Shown: piece after piece, positions 9,661 to 18,836 of the stretch
Layout: every line of letters starts with the position of its first letter
Numbering within the stretch: the first letter of the stretch is position 1
Assembly (NCBI RefSeq): GCF_013839445.1
Contig: NZ_JACDIT010000005.1
Coordinates: 124,001-188,000, forward strand
DNA length: 64,000 nucleotides
Direction of reading: 5' to 3'
From: Chthonobacter albigriseus
Lineage (GTDB): Bacteria; Pseudomonadota; Alphaproteobacteria; Rhizobiales; Pleomorphomonadaceae
Made by a program: the position numbers and the translations under genes
Notes under the pieces: generated by a model
Told to the model about the DNA's origin: nothing
Databases searched by the model: none
Seen by the model: only the letters and a program-made list of their open reading frames with translations

Positions 9661-9701
9661 GGAAAAATGCGTGGGTGGTCCGCCTGCGCGGACCATGACG
9701 G
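9661..9701 (+). repeat. 41-bp dispersed repeat, copy 2
   Basis: Exact 41-base match to 6305-6345, same orientation, in the gap between the OmpA-family gene and glmM, 43 bases after the stop codon. The palindromic core GGTCCGC-N4-GCGGACC is intact. Confidence 0.85.
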
Positions 9702-9894
9702 ATAAAAGGGGGACGGCTTTGCGCAAGCGACGGACCACTGCCCATCTCTGCTGCCGGTTGCTTACTCCGACGGCTTAACGCCGATTGCCGCTTTCGTATT
9801 TCCCGTCTGTTACAGTCGCACATAAATTTTGAACCATTCGCGGTCAGGATTCGCGGTAATCACGTTTCACGATCAACGAGCGGCAAGACCCAAC

Positions 9895-11238
9895 ATGGCG
9901 CGCACCTATTTCGGCACCGATGGCATCCGTGGCACGGCGAACCGCTGGCCGATCACTCCGGAGATCGCGCTCAAGGTGGGAATGGCGGCGGGGCTGGTGT
10001 TCCGGCGGGGCGGGCATCGGCACCGGGTGGTGATCGGCAAGGATACGCGCCTGTCCGGCTACATGATCGAGCCGGCGCTGACGGCAGGGTTCACGTCGGT
10101 GGGCGTGGACGTGTTCCTGTCCGGGCCTGTGCCGACGCCGGCGATCGCGATGCTGACGCGTTCGCTGCGGGCGGACCTCGGGGTGATGATCTCGGCCTCG
10201 CACAATCCGTTCGCCGATAACGGCATCAAGCTGTTCGGGCCGGACGGCTACAAGCTCTCCGACGAGGTGGAAGGCGAGATCGAGGCGATGCTGGAGACCG
10301 ATCTGACGGGCCAGCTGGCGGCGCCGATGGAACTCGGCCGGGCCAAGCGGCTCGACGGCGTGCGCGACCGCTACGTGGAGTTCGCCAAGCGGACGCTGCC
10401 GCGGCACCTGTCGCTGGAAGGGCTGCGCGTGGTGATCGACTGCGCCAACGGGGCCGCCTACAAGGTGGCGCCGGAGGTGCTGTGGGAGCTCGGCGCGGAG
10501 GTGGTGGCGCTCGGCGTGGAGCCGAACGGCCTCAACATCAACCGCGATTGCGGGTCGACCAGCCTCGGCGCGGTGGTGGCGAAGGTGCACGAGGTGCGCG
10601 CCGACATCGGCATCGCGCTCGACGGCGACGCGGACCGGGTGATCATCATCGACGAGAAGGGCAAGATCGTCGACGGCGACCAATTGATGGCCGTGGTGGC
10701 GCAGTCGTGGGCGGAGGACGGCCGGCTCTCCAAGCCGGGCATCGTGGCGACGATCATGTCGAACCTCGGACTGGAGCGCTACCTGAAGGGGCAAGGGCTG
10801 GATCTCGTGCGCACGAAGGTGGGCGACCGCTACGTGGTGGAGGAGATGCGCGCCTCCGGCTACAACGTGGGCGGCGAGCAGAGCGGGCACATCGTGCTTT
10901 CGGAATTCACGACGACCGGCGACGGACTGGTGGCGGCGCTGCAGGTGCTGGCGGTGGTGAAGAAATACGGCCGGCCGGTGAGCGAGGTCTGCCATCGCTT
11001 CGACCCGGTGCCGCAGATCCTCCGCAACGTGAAGTTCGCCGGCGGCAAGCCGCTGGAAGTGGACGCGGTGCGCGCCGCGATCAGCGCGGCGACCGACCGG
11101 CTGGGCGCGACCGGCCGGGTGATCGTGCGGCCGTCCGGCACCGAGCCGCTGATCCGCGTGATGGGCGAGGGCGACAACGCCAGCCTGGTGTCGGAAGTGG
11201 TGGACGACATCATCACGGCGATCTCGCGGGCGGCCTGA
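9895..11238 (+). CDS. glmM: Phosphoglucosamine mutase
   Basis: Interconverts glucosamine 6-phosphate and glucosamine 1-phosphate for UDP-GlcNAc, the precursor of peptidoglycan and LPS. 447 residues. The start at 9895 gives [13 protein letters not shown], the conserved N-terminus. The phosphoserine loop ISASHNP places the catalytic serine at Ser102, as in E. coli GlmM. The metal loop DGDADR, the sugar loop GGEQSGH and the phosphate-binding RPSGTEP are all intact. It is preceded by a repeat-bearing gap and followed by a terminator, so it is probably monocistronic. Confidence 0.97.
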   Translation: MARTYFGTDGIRGTANRWPITPEIALKVGMAAGLVFRRGGHRHRVVIGKDTRLSGYMIEPALTAGFTSVGVDVFLSGPVPTPAIAMLTRSLRADLGVMISASHNPFADNGIKLFGPDGYKLSDEVEGEIEAMLETDLTGQLAAPMELGRAKRLDGVRDRYVEFAKRTLPRHLSLEGLRVVIDCANGAAYKVAPEVLWELGAEVVALGVEPNGLNINRDCGSTSLGAVVAKVHEVRADIGIALDGDADRVIIIDEKGKIVDGDQLMAVVAQSWAEDGRLSKPGIVATIMSNLGLERYLKGQGLDLVRTKVGDRYVVEEMRASGYNVGGEQSGHIVLSEFTTTGDGLVAALQVLAVVKKYGRPVSEVCHRFDPVPQILRNVKFAGGKPLEVDAVRAAISAATDRLGATGRVIVRPSGTEPLIRVMGEGDNASLVSEVVDDIITAISRAA

Positions 11239-11265
11239 GGGCTCTCGGCCGAATACGTCCTTGGA

Positions 11266-11296
11266 GCGGCCGGCCGACACCGGCCGCTTTCGCTTT
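11266..11296 (+). terminator. Terminator after glmM
   Basis: Perfect 8-bp stem GCGGCCGG/CCGGCCGC (11266-11273 with 11280-11287), six-base loop, then TTTCGCTTT. Confidence 0.75.
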
Positions 11297-11418
11297 CCGG
11301 CATCAGTAGATCCCAGTGCAAAGGCCGGTGTGCGAGGTGCACGTACAGGTCTCGGCCGAGGTGACCTGACAAATCGAACGTTTTCTGGGGGATCCGGTGC
11401 GTTTACCTTTCGTCAACC

Positions 11419-11460
11419 TTAACGATCAGGGTTAACAATCACGGTTAATCTCCGCTTAAC
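11419..11460 (+). promoter_or_regulatory. CtrA-box array upstream of the porin gene
   Basis: A perfect full CtrA site, TTAA-N7-TTAAC, lies at 11445-11460. Two more TTAA half-sites sit at 11419 and 11432, each 13 bases apart from the next. Four TTAA words in 42 bases stand out in DNA this GC-rich. The array lies 66 bases before the porin start codon, in a 287-base gap without another gene. CtrA is the cell-cycle response regulator of alphaproteobacteria; binding here is inferred from the motif only. Confidence 0.7.
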
Positions 11461-11525
11461 CTCACGGCTGTACGGTCGGACCAAGACGGCGAATCCGCCG
11501 GAAGTGTTCGAGAAGGGCCGATGCC

Positions 11526-12281
11526 ATGAAGCGTCTGATCACGACGGCGGTGCTGGTCGCCGCCACCCTCCTGCAGGGCGCCGCGCCGACGCTGGCGGCG
11601 GACATGCCGGAACCGATCATCGAGATGCCGGAGCCGATGCCTTTGCCGGCCGCCGGCGCGTGGTATCTGCGCGGGGACATCGGCTACAAGATCTACCAGA
11701 ACCCGAGCGCCCGGCTGGACGATCCGACCGCCGGTTCGGTGACGCCGAACATCTTCTCCAACGAGGATCTGGACGACACCTATTCGGTGGGCGCGGGCGT
11801 CGGCTACAAGTTCAACGAGTGGTTCCGCACGGACGTGTCGATCGACTACGAAGGCCCGGCCAACTTCTACGGCCGCTCCCCGTGCGCCGGCGGCGGTTGC
11901 GCCCCGACCTTCACGGAAGAGGAGTTCGAGATCTCGGTGTGGTCGGCGCTGGCCAGCATCTATACCGACCTCGGCACCTACAACGGCTTCACTCCGTATC
12001 TCGGCGCCGGCATCGGCGCGAGCATGATCCGCACCTCGTCGGCCACCTCCGACGGCGTCGCCACCTACAGCGGCGACACGAACTGGAACTTCGCCTGGGC
12101 GCTGATGGCCGGCACGTCCTACGCCTTCAACGACAACTGGTCGATGGATGTGGGCTACCGCTACCTGAACCTCGGCGATGCCAAGTCCGGGCTGGTGGGC
12201 ACCACGCCGGACACCTTCGTGTCGGTGGAGGACATCCAGGCTCACGAGATCCGGGTGGGCATGCGCTACACCTTCAACTGA
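11526..12281 (+). CDS. Outer-membrane beta-barrel protein (Omp25/Omp31-like porin family)
   Basis: 251 residues. The N-terminal signal peptide (MKRLITTAVLVAATLLQG...) is cleaved near TLAA-DMP. A proline-rich segment follows and then alternating beta strands: AWYLRGDIGYKIY, VGAGVGYKFNEWFRTDVS, YLGAGIGASM and MDVGYRYLNL. It ends in EIRVGMRYTFN, an aromatic-rich last strand as expected for BAM-assembled proteins, although the last residue is Asn rather than Phe. Its length and layout match the Omp25/RopB group of Rhizobiales. A CtrA-box array precedes it and a terminator follows, so it is a single-gene unit with probable cell-cycle control. Confidence 0.85.
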   Translation: MKRLITTAVLVAATLLQGAAPTLAADMPEPIIEMPEPMPLPAAGAWYLRGDIGYKIYQNPSARLDDPTAGSVTPNIFSNEDLDDTYSVGAGVGYKFNEWFRTDVSIDYEGPANFYGRSPCAGGGCAPTFTEEEFEISVWSALASIYTDLGTYNGFTPYLGAGIGASMIRTSSATSDGVATYSGDTNWNFAWALMAGTSYAFNDNWSMDVGYRYLNLGDAKSGLVGTTPDTFVSVEDIQAHEIRVGMRYTFN

Positions 12282-12307
12282 GTCCGATCCGGGTTTCCGG
12301 GGTTTTG

Positions 12308-12342
12308 ACGGCGGGTCCCTAGGGGGCCCGCCGTTCGCGTTT
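12308..12342 (+). terminator. Terminator after the porin gene
   Basis: ACGGCGGG pairs with CCCGCCGT (12308-12315 with 12327-12334), with an inner CCC/GGG extension and one bulged T; TTCGCGTTT follows. Confidence 0.75.
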
Positions 12343-12428
12343 CCGAAGGACGGCTCCGGAGAACACCGTAGACGGGCGGGACGCGCTTGACGGGCGCGGC
12401 CGCTTCCACTAGCAACGGCGGCGGGACA

Positions 12429-12465
12429 CCCTTCCCCAACGAAGGGCGCCCATCTGAGAGGATGG
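12429..12465 (+). ncRNA. serC leader RNA (candidate)
   Basis: Two adjacent hairpins stand just before serC: CCCTTC/GAAGGG (12429-12434 with 12441-12446) and CCATC/GATGG (12450-12454 with 12461-12465). The second encloses the ribosome-binding site GAGAGGA at 12457-12462. The described serC motif of alphaproteobacteria lies before serC-serA and its last stem overlaps the serC ribosome site, which is exactly this layout. The ligand of that motif is unknown; the match here is by position and fold, not by covariance search. Confidence 0.6.
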
Positions 12466-12471
12466 ACTGAC

Positions 12472-13647
12472 ATGACCGCTGCTGCCTTGCCGGCTCTCAA
12501 GCCGGCCGTTCCCCATTTTTCCTCCGGCCCCTGCGCCAAGCGCCCAGGATGGACCGTCGAGGCCTTGAAGGGAGCGGCAGTCGGCCGGTCCCATCGCGCC
12601 AAGATCGGCAAGACCAAACTCCTCGACGCCATCGAACTGACCCGCCAGGTGCTGGAAGTGCCTGCGGACTATCGCATCGGCATCGTGCCGGCCTCCGACA
12701 CCGGCGCCGTGGAGATGGCGATGTGGTCGCTGCTCGGCGAGCGGCCGGTGGACCTGCTCGCCTGGGAAAGCTTCGGCGCGGGCTGGGTGACCGACGCGGT
12801 CAAGCAGCTGAAGCTCGCCGACGCGCGGGTGCTGCAGGCCGGCTACGGCGAGCTGCCCGACCTTTCCGCCGTCAACTTCGACCATGACGTGGTGTTCACC
12901 TGGAACGGCACCACCTCCGGCGTGCGGGTGCCGAACGGCGACTTCATTCCGGCCGACCGCAAGGGCCTGACGATCTGCGACGCGACGTCGGCCGCCTTCG
13001 CGCAGGCGCTGCCGTTCGACAAGCTCGACGTGGTGACCTTCTCCTGGCAGAAGGTGCTGGGCGGGGAAGCCGCCCACGGCATGCTGATCCTCTCCCCGCG
13101 GGCGGTGGAGCGGCTGGAAACCTACAAGCCAGCCTGGCCGCTGCCGAAGATCTTCCGCCTGACCTCGGGCGGCAAGCTGATCGAGGGCATCTTCAAGGGC
13201 GAGACGATCAACACGCCGTCGATGATCGCGGTTGAGGACTACCTCGACGCGCTCGCCTGGGCGAAATCGGTGGGCGGGCTGAAGGGGCTGATCGCCCGGG
13301 CCGACGCCAACACCAAGGCGGTGGCCGATTTCGTGGCCGCGAACGACTTCCTCGACTTCCTGGCGGCGGATCCGGCGATCCGGTCGAACACGTCAGTCTG
13401 CCTTAAGTTCACCGATCCGGCGGTTGCCGGGCTCGACGATGCGGGGCAGCAGGCCTTCGTGAAGGCGCTCACCGGGTTCCTGGAAAAGGAGAAGGTGGCC
13501 TACGACATCGCGAGCTACCGCGACGCGCCTCCGGGGCTCCGGATCTGGTGCGGGGCGACGGTGGAAACCAGCGACGTCGCCGCGCTGCTGCCGTGGATCA
13601 AGGCGGCCTTCGAGAAGACGAAGGCCGAGCTCGCGCAAGCGGCCTGA
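12472..13647 (+). CDS. serC: Phosphoserine aminotransferase, alphaproteobacterial type
   Basis: PLP-dependent enzyme converting 3-phosphohydroxypyruvate and glutamate to phosphoserine and 2-oxoglutarate, the second step of serine synthesis. 391 residues. Signatures are [12 protein letters not shown] near the N-terminus, [10 protein letters not shown], the [13 protein letters not shown] segment and the PLP lysine in [14 protein letters not shown]. It is followed 132 bases later by serA, completing serine synthesis up to phosphoserine. A hairpin that covers its ribosome site suggests translational control. Confidence 0.95.
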   Translation: MTAAALPALKPAVPHFSSGPCAKRPGWTVEALKGAAVGRSHRAKIGKTKLLDAIELTRQVLEVPADYRIGIVPASDTGAVEMAMWSLLGERPVDLLAWESFGAGWVTDAVKQLKLADARVLQAGYGELPDLSAVNFDHDVVFTWNGTTSGVRVPNGDFIPADRKGLTICDATSAAFAQALPFDKLDVVTFSWQKVLGGEAAHGMLILSPRAVERLETYKPAWPLPKIFRLTSGGKLIEGIFKGETINTPSMIAVEDYLDALAWAKSVGGLKGLIARADANTKAVADFVAANDFLDFLAADPAIRSNTSVCLKFTDPAVAGLDDAGQQAFVKALTGFLEKEKVAYDIASYRDAPPGLRIWCGATVETSDVAALLPWIKAAFEKTKAELAQAA

Positions 13648-13699
13648 GGCCGATCGGCGACCCTCATTCCTCATCGTTGCGACCGGGGCCGCGAGCATC

Positions 13700-13725
13700 G
13701 GAGCCTTCTCTTCGAGGAGGGCTCC
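13700..13725 (+). other. Intercistronic hairpin between serC and serA
   Basis: About 10 bp of stem (GGAGCCTTCT with GGAGGGCTCC, two G-T pairs) around a short loop, with no T run. It sits in the 132-base gap between serC and serA. A role in mRNA stability or partial termination is possible; it is not a standard terminator. Confidence 0.4.
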
Positions 13726-13779
13726 GGCAGCCGGTTCCGGTGCGAATTCACTGACCCAACTCCAGTCAGGACAGCTCCC

Positions 13780-15366
13780 ATGGCTCCTCGCGTTCTCATC
13801 TCGGACAAGCTTTCGCCAACCGCCGTGCAAATCTTCAGGGATCGCGGGGTGGAGGTGGACTACCAGCCGGATCTCGGCAAGGACAAGGACAAGCTCCTTG
13901 AGGTCATCGGCAACTACGACGGCCTGGCGATCCGTTCGGCCACCAAGGTGACGGAGAAGGTGATCGCCGCGGCGCCACGCCTGAAGGTGATCGGCCGGGC
14001 CGGCATCGGCGTCGACAACGTCGACGTGCCGGCGGCGACCGCCAAGGGCGTGATCGTGATGAACACGCCGTTCGGCAACTCGATCACCACGGCCGAGCAT
14101 GCGATCGCGATGATGTTCGCGCTCGCCCGGCAGATCCCGGAGGCGAACGCCTCGACGCATGCCGGCAAGTGGGAGAAGAACCGCTTCATGGGCGTTGAAC
14201 TGACGTCGAAAACGCTCGGCGTGATCGGCTGCGGCAACATCGGCTCGATCGTAGCGGAGCGGGCGATCGGACTTCGCATGCACGTCGTCGCCTATGATCC
14301 TTTCCTGTCTCAGGAAAGGGCGCTCGATCTCGGCGTCGAAAAGGTCGAGCTCGACGAGCTGTTCCGGCGCGCCGACTTCATCACGCTGCACACGCCGCTG
14401 ACGGAGAAGACGCGCAACATCATCGACATCTCGGCGCTTCTGAAGATGAAGAAGGGCGTGCGGATCATCAACTGCGCGCGCGGCGGCCTGATCGTCGAAG
14501 CCGACCTCAAGGCGGCGCTCGATTCCGGGCATGTGGCGGGCGTGGCGCTCGACGTGTTCGAGGTGGAGCCGGCGACGGAGCATCCGCTGTTCAACCATCC
14601 GAACGTGGTGGCGACGCCGCACCTCGGCGCCTCGACAACGGAAGCGCAGGAGAACGTGGCGCTGCAGGTGGCCGAGCAGATGGCGGACTACCTGGTGAAG
14701 GGCGCCGTGCAGAACGCCCTCAACATGCCGTCCATCACGGCGGAGGAAGCGCCACGGCTGGTGCCGTTCGTCAAGCTCGCCGAACTGCTGGGCTCGTTCG
14801 CCGGGCAGCTGACGGAGACCGGCATCAAGGGCATCCGGATCGAATACGAAGGCGAAGTCGCCGACATGAACACCCGCGCCCTGACGGCGGCGGCGCTGAC
14901 CGGCGTCCTGCGGCCGCTGCTGCAGACCGTCAACATGGTGTCGGCGCCGGTGATGGCGAAGGAGCGGGGCATCCAGGTTTCCGAGGTGCGCCGCGACGAC
15001 GCGGAGAACTACGAGAGCCTGATCCGACTGGTGGTCGTCACCGACCGGCAGGAGCGCGGCGTGGCGGGCACGGTGTTCGCCGACGGGCGGCCGCGGATCG
15101 TGGAGATCAAGGGCATCAAGATGGAAGCCGAGTTCGGCAAGTCCATGATCTACGTGACGAACGAGGACAAGCCGGGGTTCATCGGCCGCTTCGCCGGGCT
15201 GCTCGGCGATGCCGGCGTCAACATCGCCACCTTCGCGCTCGGCCGCCACGCCCAAGGCGCCGACGCGATTTGCCTGGTGGAGGTTGACGGCGACGTGCCG
15301 GCGGCGGTGCTTTCGGCGATCGCGGACATCCCGGCGGTGCGGCAGGCAAAGGCGCTGACGTTCTGA
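13780..15366 (+). CDS. serA: D-3-phosphoglycerate dehydrogenase
   Basis: NAD-dependent oxidation of 3-phosphoglycerate to 3-phosphohydroxypyruvate, the first step of serine synthesis. 528 residues, the long three-domain form. It has a substrate-binding N-terminus (VLISDKLSPTAVQIF), a Rossmann motif GVIGCGNIGS, the catalytic CARGG and HLGAST segments, an intervening ASB-like domain at about 315-445, and a C-terminal ACT domain (KPGFIGRFAGLLGDAGVNIA) that binds serine in related enzymes. It pairs with serC upstream and ends at a strong terminator. Confidence 0.97.
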   Translation: MAPRVLISDKLSPTAVQIFRDRGVEVDYQPDLGKDKDKLLEVIGNYDGLAIRSATKVTEKVIAAAPRLKVIGRAGIGVDNVDVPAATAKGVIVMNTPFGNSITTAEHAIAMMFALARQIPEANASTHAGKWEKNRFMGVELTSKTLGVIGCGNIGSIVAERAIGLRMHVVAYDPFLSQERALDLGVEKVELDELFRRADFITLHTPLTEKTRNIIDISALLKMKKGVRIINCARGGLIVEADLKAALDSGHVAGVALDVFEVEPATEHPLFNHPNVVATPHLGASTTEAQENVALQVAEQMADYLVKGAVQNALNMPSITAEEAPRLVPFVKLAELLGSFAGQLTETGIKGIRIEYEGEVADMNTRALTAAALTGVLRPLLQTVNMVSAPVMAKERGIQVSEVRRDDAENYESLIRLVVVTDRQERGVAGTVFADGRPRIVEIKGIKMEAEFGKSMIYVTNEDKPGFIGRFAGLLGDAGVNIATFALGRHAQGADAICLVEVDGDVPAAVLSAIADIPAVRQAKALTF

Positions 15367-15392
15367 GGCGGTGAAGCAGGCAGTAGGCAGTC

Positions 15393-15429
15393 GGGGGCGC
15401 GGTTCGAAAGGACCGCGCCCCCCTGTTTT
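15393..15429 (+). terminator. Terminator after serA
   Basis: Perfect 11-bp stem (15393-15403 with 15412-15422), loop TCGAAAGG, then CTGTTTT. Confidence 0.85.
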
Positions 15430-15536
15430 AGCGGAGTGCCATGTCTGGCGGGCGTCGTGCGCGAGTCGAGGTGGCGGGAGTTGATCAGGCCTTAGCGTTC
15501 GGGCGGTAGGATCGTGCATTCCGGTCGCGAGGCCCC

Positions 15537-16118
15537 ATGTCGATCGAGCCACAGCAACGCAATGCACTAGCCTTGCCCTTCCTGATCGGAGTGGCGGGTG
15601 CCTGGGGGTTTGCCGAGGCTGTGCTGTTCTTCGTGGTGGTCGATGTCGCGATCGGTTGGATCGCAATGTCCAGAGGCGCGGCAGCGGGGATCTCGGCGGC
15701 CCTGGCCGCAGCGGCAGGCGCTGCAATCGGCGGCGTGTCGGTTGCGATGGTTGCGACCGTGGTGCCTCATCTGGTCGAGGCGGCGATCCTGGCCGTGCCG
15801 GCGATCTCGCCGCAGACATTCATCGATGCGGAACGCGCGATCGCGGGACAGGGCTGGACGTTAGCGGCGCTGCTCGGTTCCGTGAGCGGCGAACCGTTCA
15901 AGGTCTTCGCGTTCCTTTCGCCTGCCGCGGACCTGTCGCCGGTGGCCTTGCTCCTTCTAACTCCGGTCGTGCGGCTGCCGCGCTTCGTGGCGGTCGCTTT
16001 GGCTTTTGCAGCACTCGGACGGCTGTGCCGAGGGCGGGCGCCAAAGCTTGTCGCGGCCCTGTTCATTGGTGCCTGGACGGCGTTCTACGCGCTGTTCTGG
16101 ACCTTCACGCCCTGGTAG
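15537..16118 (+). CDS. Small polytopic membrane protein, YqaA/DedA-like
   Basis: 193 residues with four or five hydrophobic segments. WGFAEAVLFFVVVDVAIGW in the first resembles the AE-FF-P/VD pattern of YqaA-type proteins in the DedA/VTT superfamily, and the GEPFKVFAF segment in the middle may be a re-entrant loop. No enzymatic motif is seen. It is convergent with the EamA gene that ends 9 bases downstream. The assignment to the superfamily is tentative; the protein being real and membrane-bound is well supported. Confidence 0.7.
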   Translation: MSIEPQQRNALALPFLIGVAGAWGFAEAVLFFVVVDVAIGWIAMSRGAAAGISAALAAAAGAAIGGVSVAMVATVVPHLVEAAILAVPAISPQTFIDAERAIAGQGWTLAALLGSVSGEPFKVFAFLSPAADLSPVALLLLTPVVRLPRFVAVALAFAALGRLCRGRAPKLVAALFIGAWTAFYALFWTFTPW

Positions 16119-16127
16119 CCGGCATCG

Positions 16128-17018
16128 TCATCCGGCCGGCACCAACCTGCGCCAGAGGCGGCCGTCGATGGCGGCAAGGCCGAGCATGATGATGGCCATG
16201 CCGGCCCACTGGCGGGGCTCCAGATGCTCGCCGAGGACGAGGACGCCGAGGAAGATGGCGCTGACCGGGACGAGGAAGGTGACCAGCATGACGTTGGAGC
16301 CGGCGAGCGTGAGGATGCGGAAGAAGACGACGTAGGCAAGCGCGGTGGCGAAGAAGGCGAGGAAGAGGACGGCGGCGATCACGTCGGCCGGCGGGACCGG
16401 AACAGTCCAGGGCTGCTCCAGGACAAGCGCGAGGGGCAGCACGATCAGCGTCGACATGGTGAGCTGGCCGGCCGCGGTCTGCATGGGCGGGCGGCCGCGG
16501 AAGCGGCGGGCCCAGAGCGTGGAGAAGGCATAGGAGACGGTGGCGGCGAGACAGGCGAGTTCGGCCAGGATGTGGCCGCCGAGTTCGTCAAGGGCGGACG
16601 GGCCGAGCAGGACGGCGACGCCGACGAAGCCCAGCACGACGCCGACGCTCTTGTTGACGGTGAGGCGGTCGTCGGTGGTGAAGGCATGGGCAACGAGGGC
16701 GGTGGCGATCGGGGTGAAGGCGTTGAGAATGGACGCGAGGCCGGCGCCGATGGTGGCGGTGCCGTAGAAGATGAGGGCGAAGGGGATGACGTTGTTGAGC
16801 AGGCCCATGCCGGCGTAGTCGACCAGCGAGCGGCGGTCGGTGGGCATTCGGCTGCCGGAGAGGGCGAGCACGGCGTGGAGGGCCAGCGCGGCGAGCAGCA
16901 CGCGCGCGAAGACGAGCGTCAGCGGCGGCAGGACGGGCGCGGCGATGCGGGCGGAGAGATACGAGCCGCCCCACAGGAGCGAGAGGGCGATCAGCAGGAT
17001 CCAGGCGAGGCGGGACAT
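16128..17018 (-). CDS. DMT-superfamily (EamA) transporter
   Basis: 296 residues, ten predicted transmembrane helices made of two repeated EamA domains. The N-terminal repeat has LWGGSYLSARIAAP and FARVLLAALALH, and the C-terminal repeat has LVTFLVPVSAIFLGVLVLGE. The start is set at ATG 17018 (MSRLAWILL), since an upstream in-frame ATG adds 19 proline-rich non-conserved residues. Such carriers export or import amino acids or metabolites; the substrate cannot be read. A second EamA gene follows upstream in the same direction, with 69 bases between them. Confidence 0.9.
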   Translation of the reverse strand: MSRLAWILLIALSLLWGGSYLSARIAAPVLPPLTLVFARVLLAALALHAVLALSGSRMPTDRRSLVDYAGMGLLNNVIPFALIFYGTATIGAGLASILNAFTPIATALVAHAFTTDDRLTVNKSVGVVLGFVGVAVLLGPSALDELGGHILAELACLAATVSYAFSTLWARRFRGRPPMQTAAGQLTMSTLIVLPLALVLEQPWTVPVPPADVIAAVLFLAFFATALAYVVFFRILTLAGSNVMLVTFLVPVSAIFLGVLVLGEHLEPRQWAGMAIIMLGLAAIDGRLWRRLVPAG

Positions 17019-17087
17019 GAGGCTCTCAGCTTTGGTGGCGGGTGGTCCTATCGGCGGGGGCAGGCGGGTGTCCACCCGATTTCACGC

Positions 17088-18002
17088 TCAATGCTTGCGG
17101 GCGCGTTCGGCGATGAGGATGCCGCCGAACACGAGAGCGAGGGCGACGGCATGGAAGGGGTGGAACGGCTCGCCGAGGACCAGGACAGCGAGCACGGCGG
17201 CGAAGACCGGGATCAGGTTGACGAACACGCCCGCCCGGCCTGGGCCGATCAGTTCGACGCCACGCACGAAGAAGATCTGGCTGAGAACGGAGGGAAAGAC
17301 GGCGCAGTAGGCGACCGTTGCCCAGCCGACGGGGGTCGGCCAGCGGAACTCCCCGATGGCGACCTCGGCCGCGACCAGCGGCAACGACGATAGGAAGGCG
17401 GCGATGGCCAGGCCGGCGAAGAAGGAGAGGCCGGAGACGGCGGGGCGATCCGGCAGCCACACCGTATAGAGCGCGTAGGCCAGGCAGGCGCCGAGCATCA
17501 GGAGATCACCGAAATTGAAGGAAAGGCCGGCGACAGCGGCAAGGTCGCCTTTGGTGGCGACGACGCCGACGCCGGCCAGGGTGATCAGCATACCGAGAAT
17601 CTGCACGGCTTTCGGCCGGGTGGCGCGCAGCAGGAAGGCGATGAGGAAGACGAGGGCCGGGATGCCGCCCTGGATGATGCCGATGTTGACCGCCGAGGTG
17701 AAATGGGCGGCGATGTAGTAGAAGGCGTTGAAGGCGGTGAACCCGAGGGTGCCCATGACGGCGACGTAGACGAGACGTGTCTTCAGGACCGGCCAGTCGC
17801 GTGCGAGGGACCGCCGGGCGATCACCGCCAGGATCACGAGCACGCCGAACCAGCGCAGGGTGGTCAAGGCCATCGGCGAGACGTCGCCCACCGCGATCCG
17901 GCTGGCGATGACGTTGCCGGCCCAGAACAGGCTGGCGCCGGAGAGCAGGAGATAGGCGTTGTCGAAGGCGCGTCGGGGTGGGCGGGTGGCGGGCTGGGCC
18001 AT
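17088..18002 (-). CDS. DMT-superfamily (EamA) transporter
   Basis: 304 residues with twin EamA domains and ten helices (LLLSGASLFWAGNVIASRIA in the first repeat; VFVNLIPVFAAVLAVLVLGE in the second). It is clearly related in layout to the neighbour at 16128-17018, but the two are not close copies. The C-terminus is short and basic (ERARKH). Probably co-transcribed with the other EamA gene. Substrate unknown. Confidence 0.9.
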   Translation of the reverse strand: MAQPATRPPRRAFDNAYLLLSGASLFWAGNVIASRIAVGDVSPMALTTLRWFGVLVILAVIARRSLARDWPVLKTRLVYVAVMGTLGFTAFNAFYYIAAHFTSAVNIGIIQGGIPALVFLIAFLLRATRPKAVQILGMLITLAGVGVVATKGDLAAVAGLSFNFGDLLMLGACLAYALYTVWLPDRPAVSGLSFFAGLAIAAFLSSLPLVAAEVAIGEFRWPTPVGWATVAYCAVFPSVLSQIFFVRGVELIGPGRAGVFVNLIPVFAAVLAVLVLGEPFHPFHAVALALVFGGILIAERARKH

Positions 18003-18080
18003 CGGGATCCTCGGCTGGAGGCTCCCTATAGACCCGCCGCTGTCCGGTTTCCATTGCCGGAAGTGACCGGGCGTCCGGTT

Positions 18081-18836
18081 TCAGGGCAACGTGCCGGTCT
18101 TGAACTCTGCCTCGGGCTCCGGGCTCGGCTCGGACATCTGGTAGCTGACGACGTGGGCGAGCTTCGCGCCGGTGACGCGCAAGTCCAGGAAGTAGGTGGA
18201 TACCTGGAACGCGAGGATCATGAAGCAGGCGTAGAAGAGGACGGGCCAACGGGCCTCTACGACGTTCACCCCGCGCAGGATCCAGTCGGCGAAACGGGAG
18301 CGCACGACCAACCAGACGGAAAGGATGCCGATCGTCGCCCCGCCGAGGATGTCGGAGGCGAAATGCAGGCCGAAGTAGATGCGCGGAATGCAGACGACGA
18401 CAAGCGCCCAGACCAGGGCGGCGATGCCGACGCGGCGGTTGAGCAGGAAGACGCCGGCCGCCAGCGCGACCGACAGCGCTGCGGTGTCGCTGGGGAACGA
18501 GCTCCAACTGGCGAGGAGATCATGGTCGGCTCCATGCGGCAGGACGAAGTCGATCGAGGAGTCGGACCGAGGGCGTGCGCGCATCGGGCCAAGGTTCTGC
18601 CAGACGCGGCTGATGCCCATGGCCAGGAAGGCGCCGATGAGCGTGGAGAGAATGTTGCGGCGGTCCGCCGGTCGGTCGGGACCAACGAGCCAGTAGGCCG
18701 ACAGCACCGCCACGAAGGGGAGTGCCTTGAACGTGTCGGCGTTGACCAGGAGGCCTATGAGGTGGTCGGCCGTCCAGCTCCGGGTGGCGAACTGGTTGAG
18801 CGCCCCCAAGATCCAAAGATCCAACTCCTGGATCAT
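18081..18836 (-). CDS. PAP2-like phosphatase paralogue 1
   Basis: 251-residue membrane protein of the PAP2 (phosphatidic acid phosphatase type 2) superfamily, first of four tandem paralogues. Motif 1 reads QNLGPMRARP (Asn81 where the family has Lys; Arg88-Pro89 kept), motif 2 reads FPSDTA (Thr118 where the family has His), and motif 3 PRIYFGLHFASD keeps Arg152, His158 and Asp162. Members of the family dephosphorylate lipid phosphates or undecaprenyl diphosphate on the outer face of the inner membrane. ATG 18836 (MIQELDLW) is used because it aligns with the starts of the other copies. Confidence 0.87.
   Translation of the reverse strand: MIQELDLWILGALNQFATRSWTADHLIGLLVNADTFKALPFVAVLSAYWLVGPDRPADRRNILSTLIGAFLAMGISRVWQNLGPMRARPRSDSSIDFVLPHGADHDLLASWSSFPSDTAALSVALAAGVFLLNRRVGIAALVWALVVVCIPRIYFGLHFASDILGGATIGILSVWLVVRSRFADWILRGVNVVEARWPVLFYACFMILAFQVSTYFLDLRVTGAKLAHVVSYQMSEPSPEPEAEFKTGTLP

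Noticed and set aside
13393-15819. An 808-codon open frame on the minus strand opposite serC and serA
   Set aside because: It is arginine/histidine-rich, has no family motif, and lies antisense to two secure genes; it is a GC-bias shadow.
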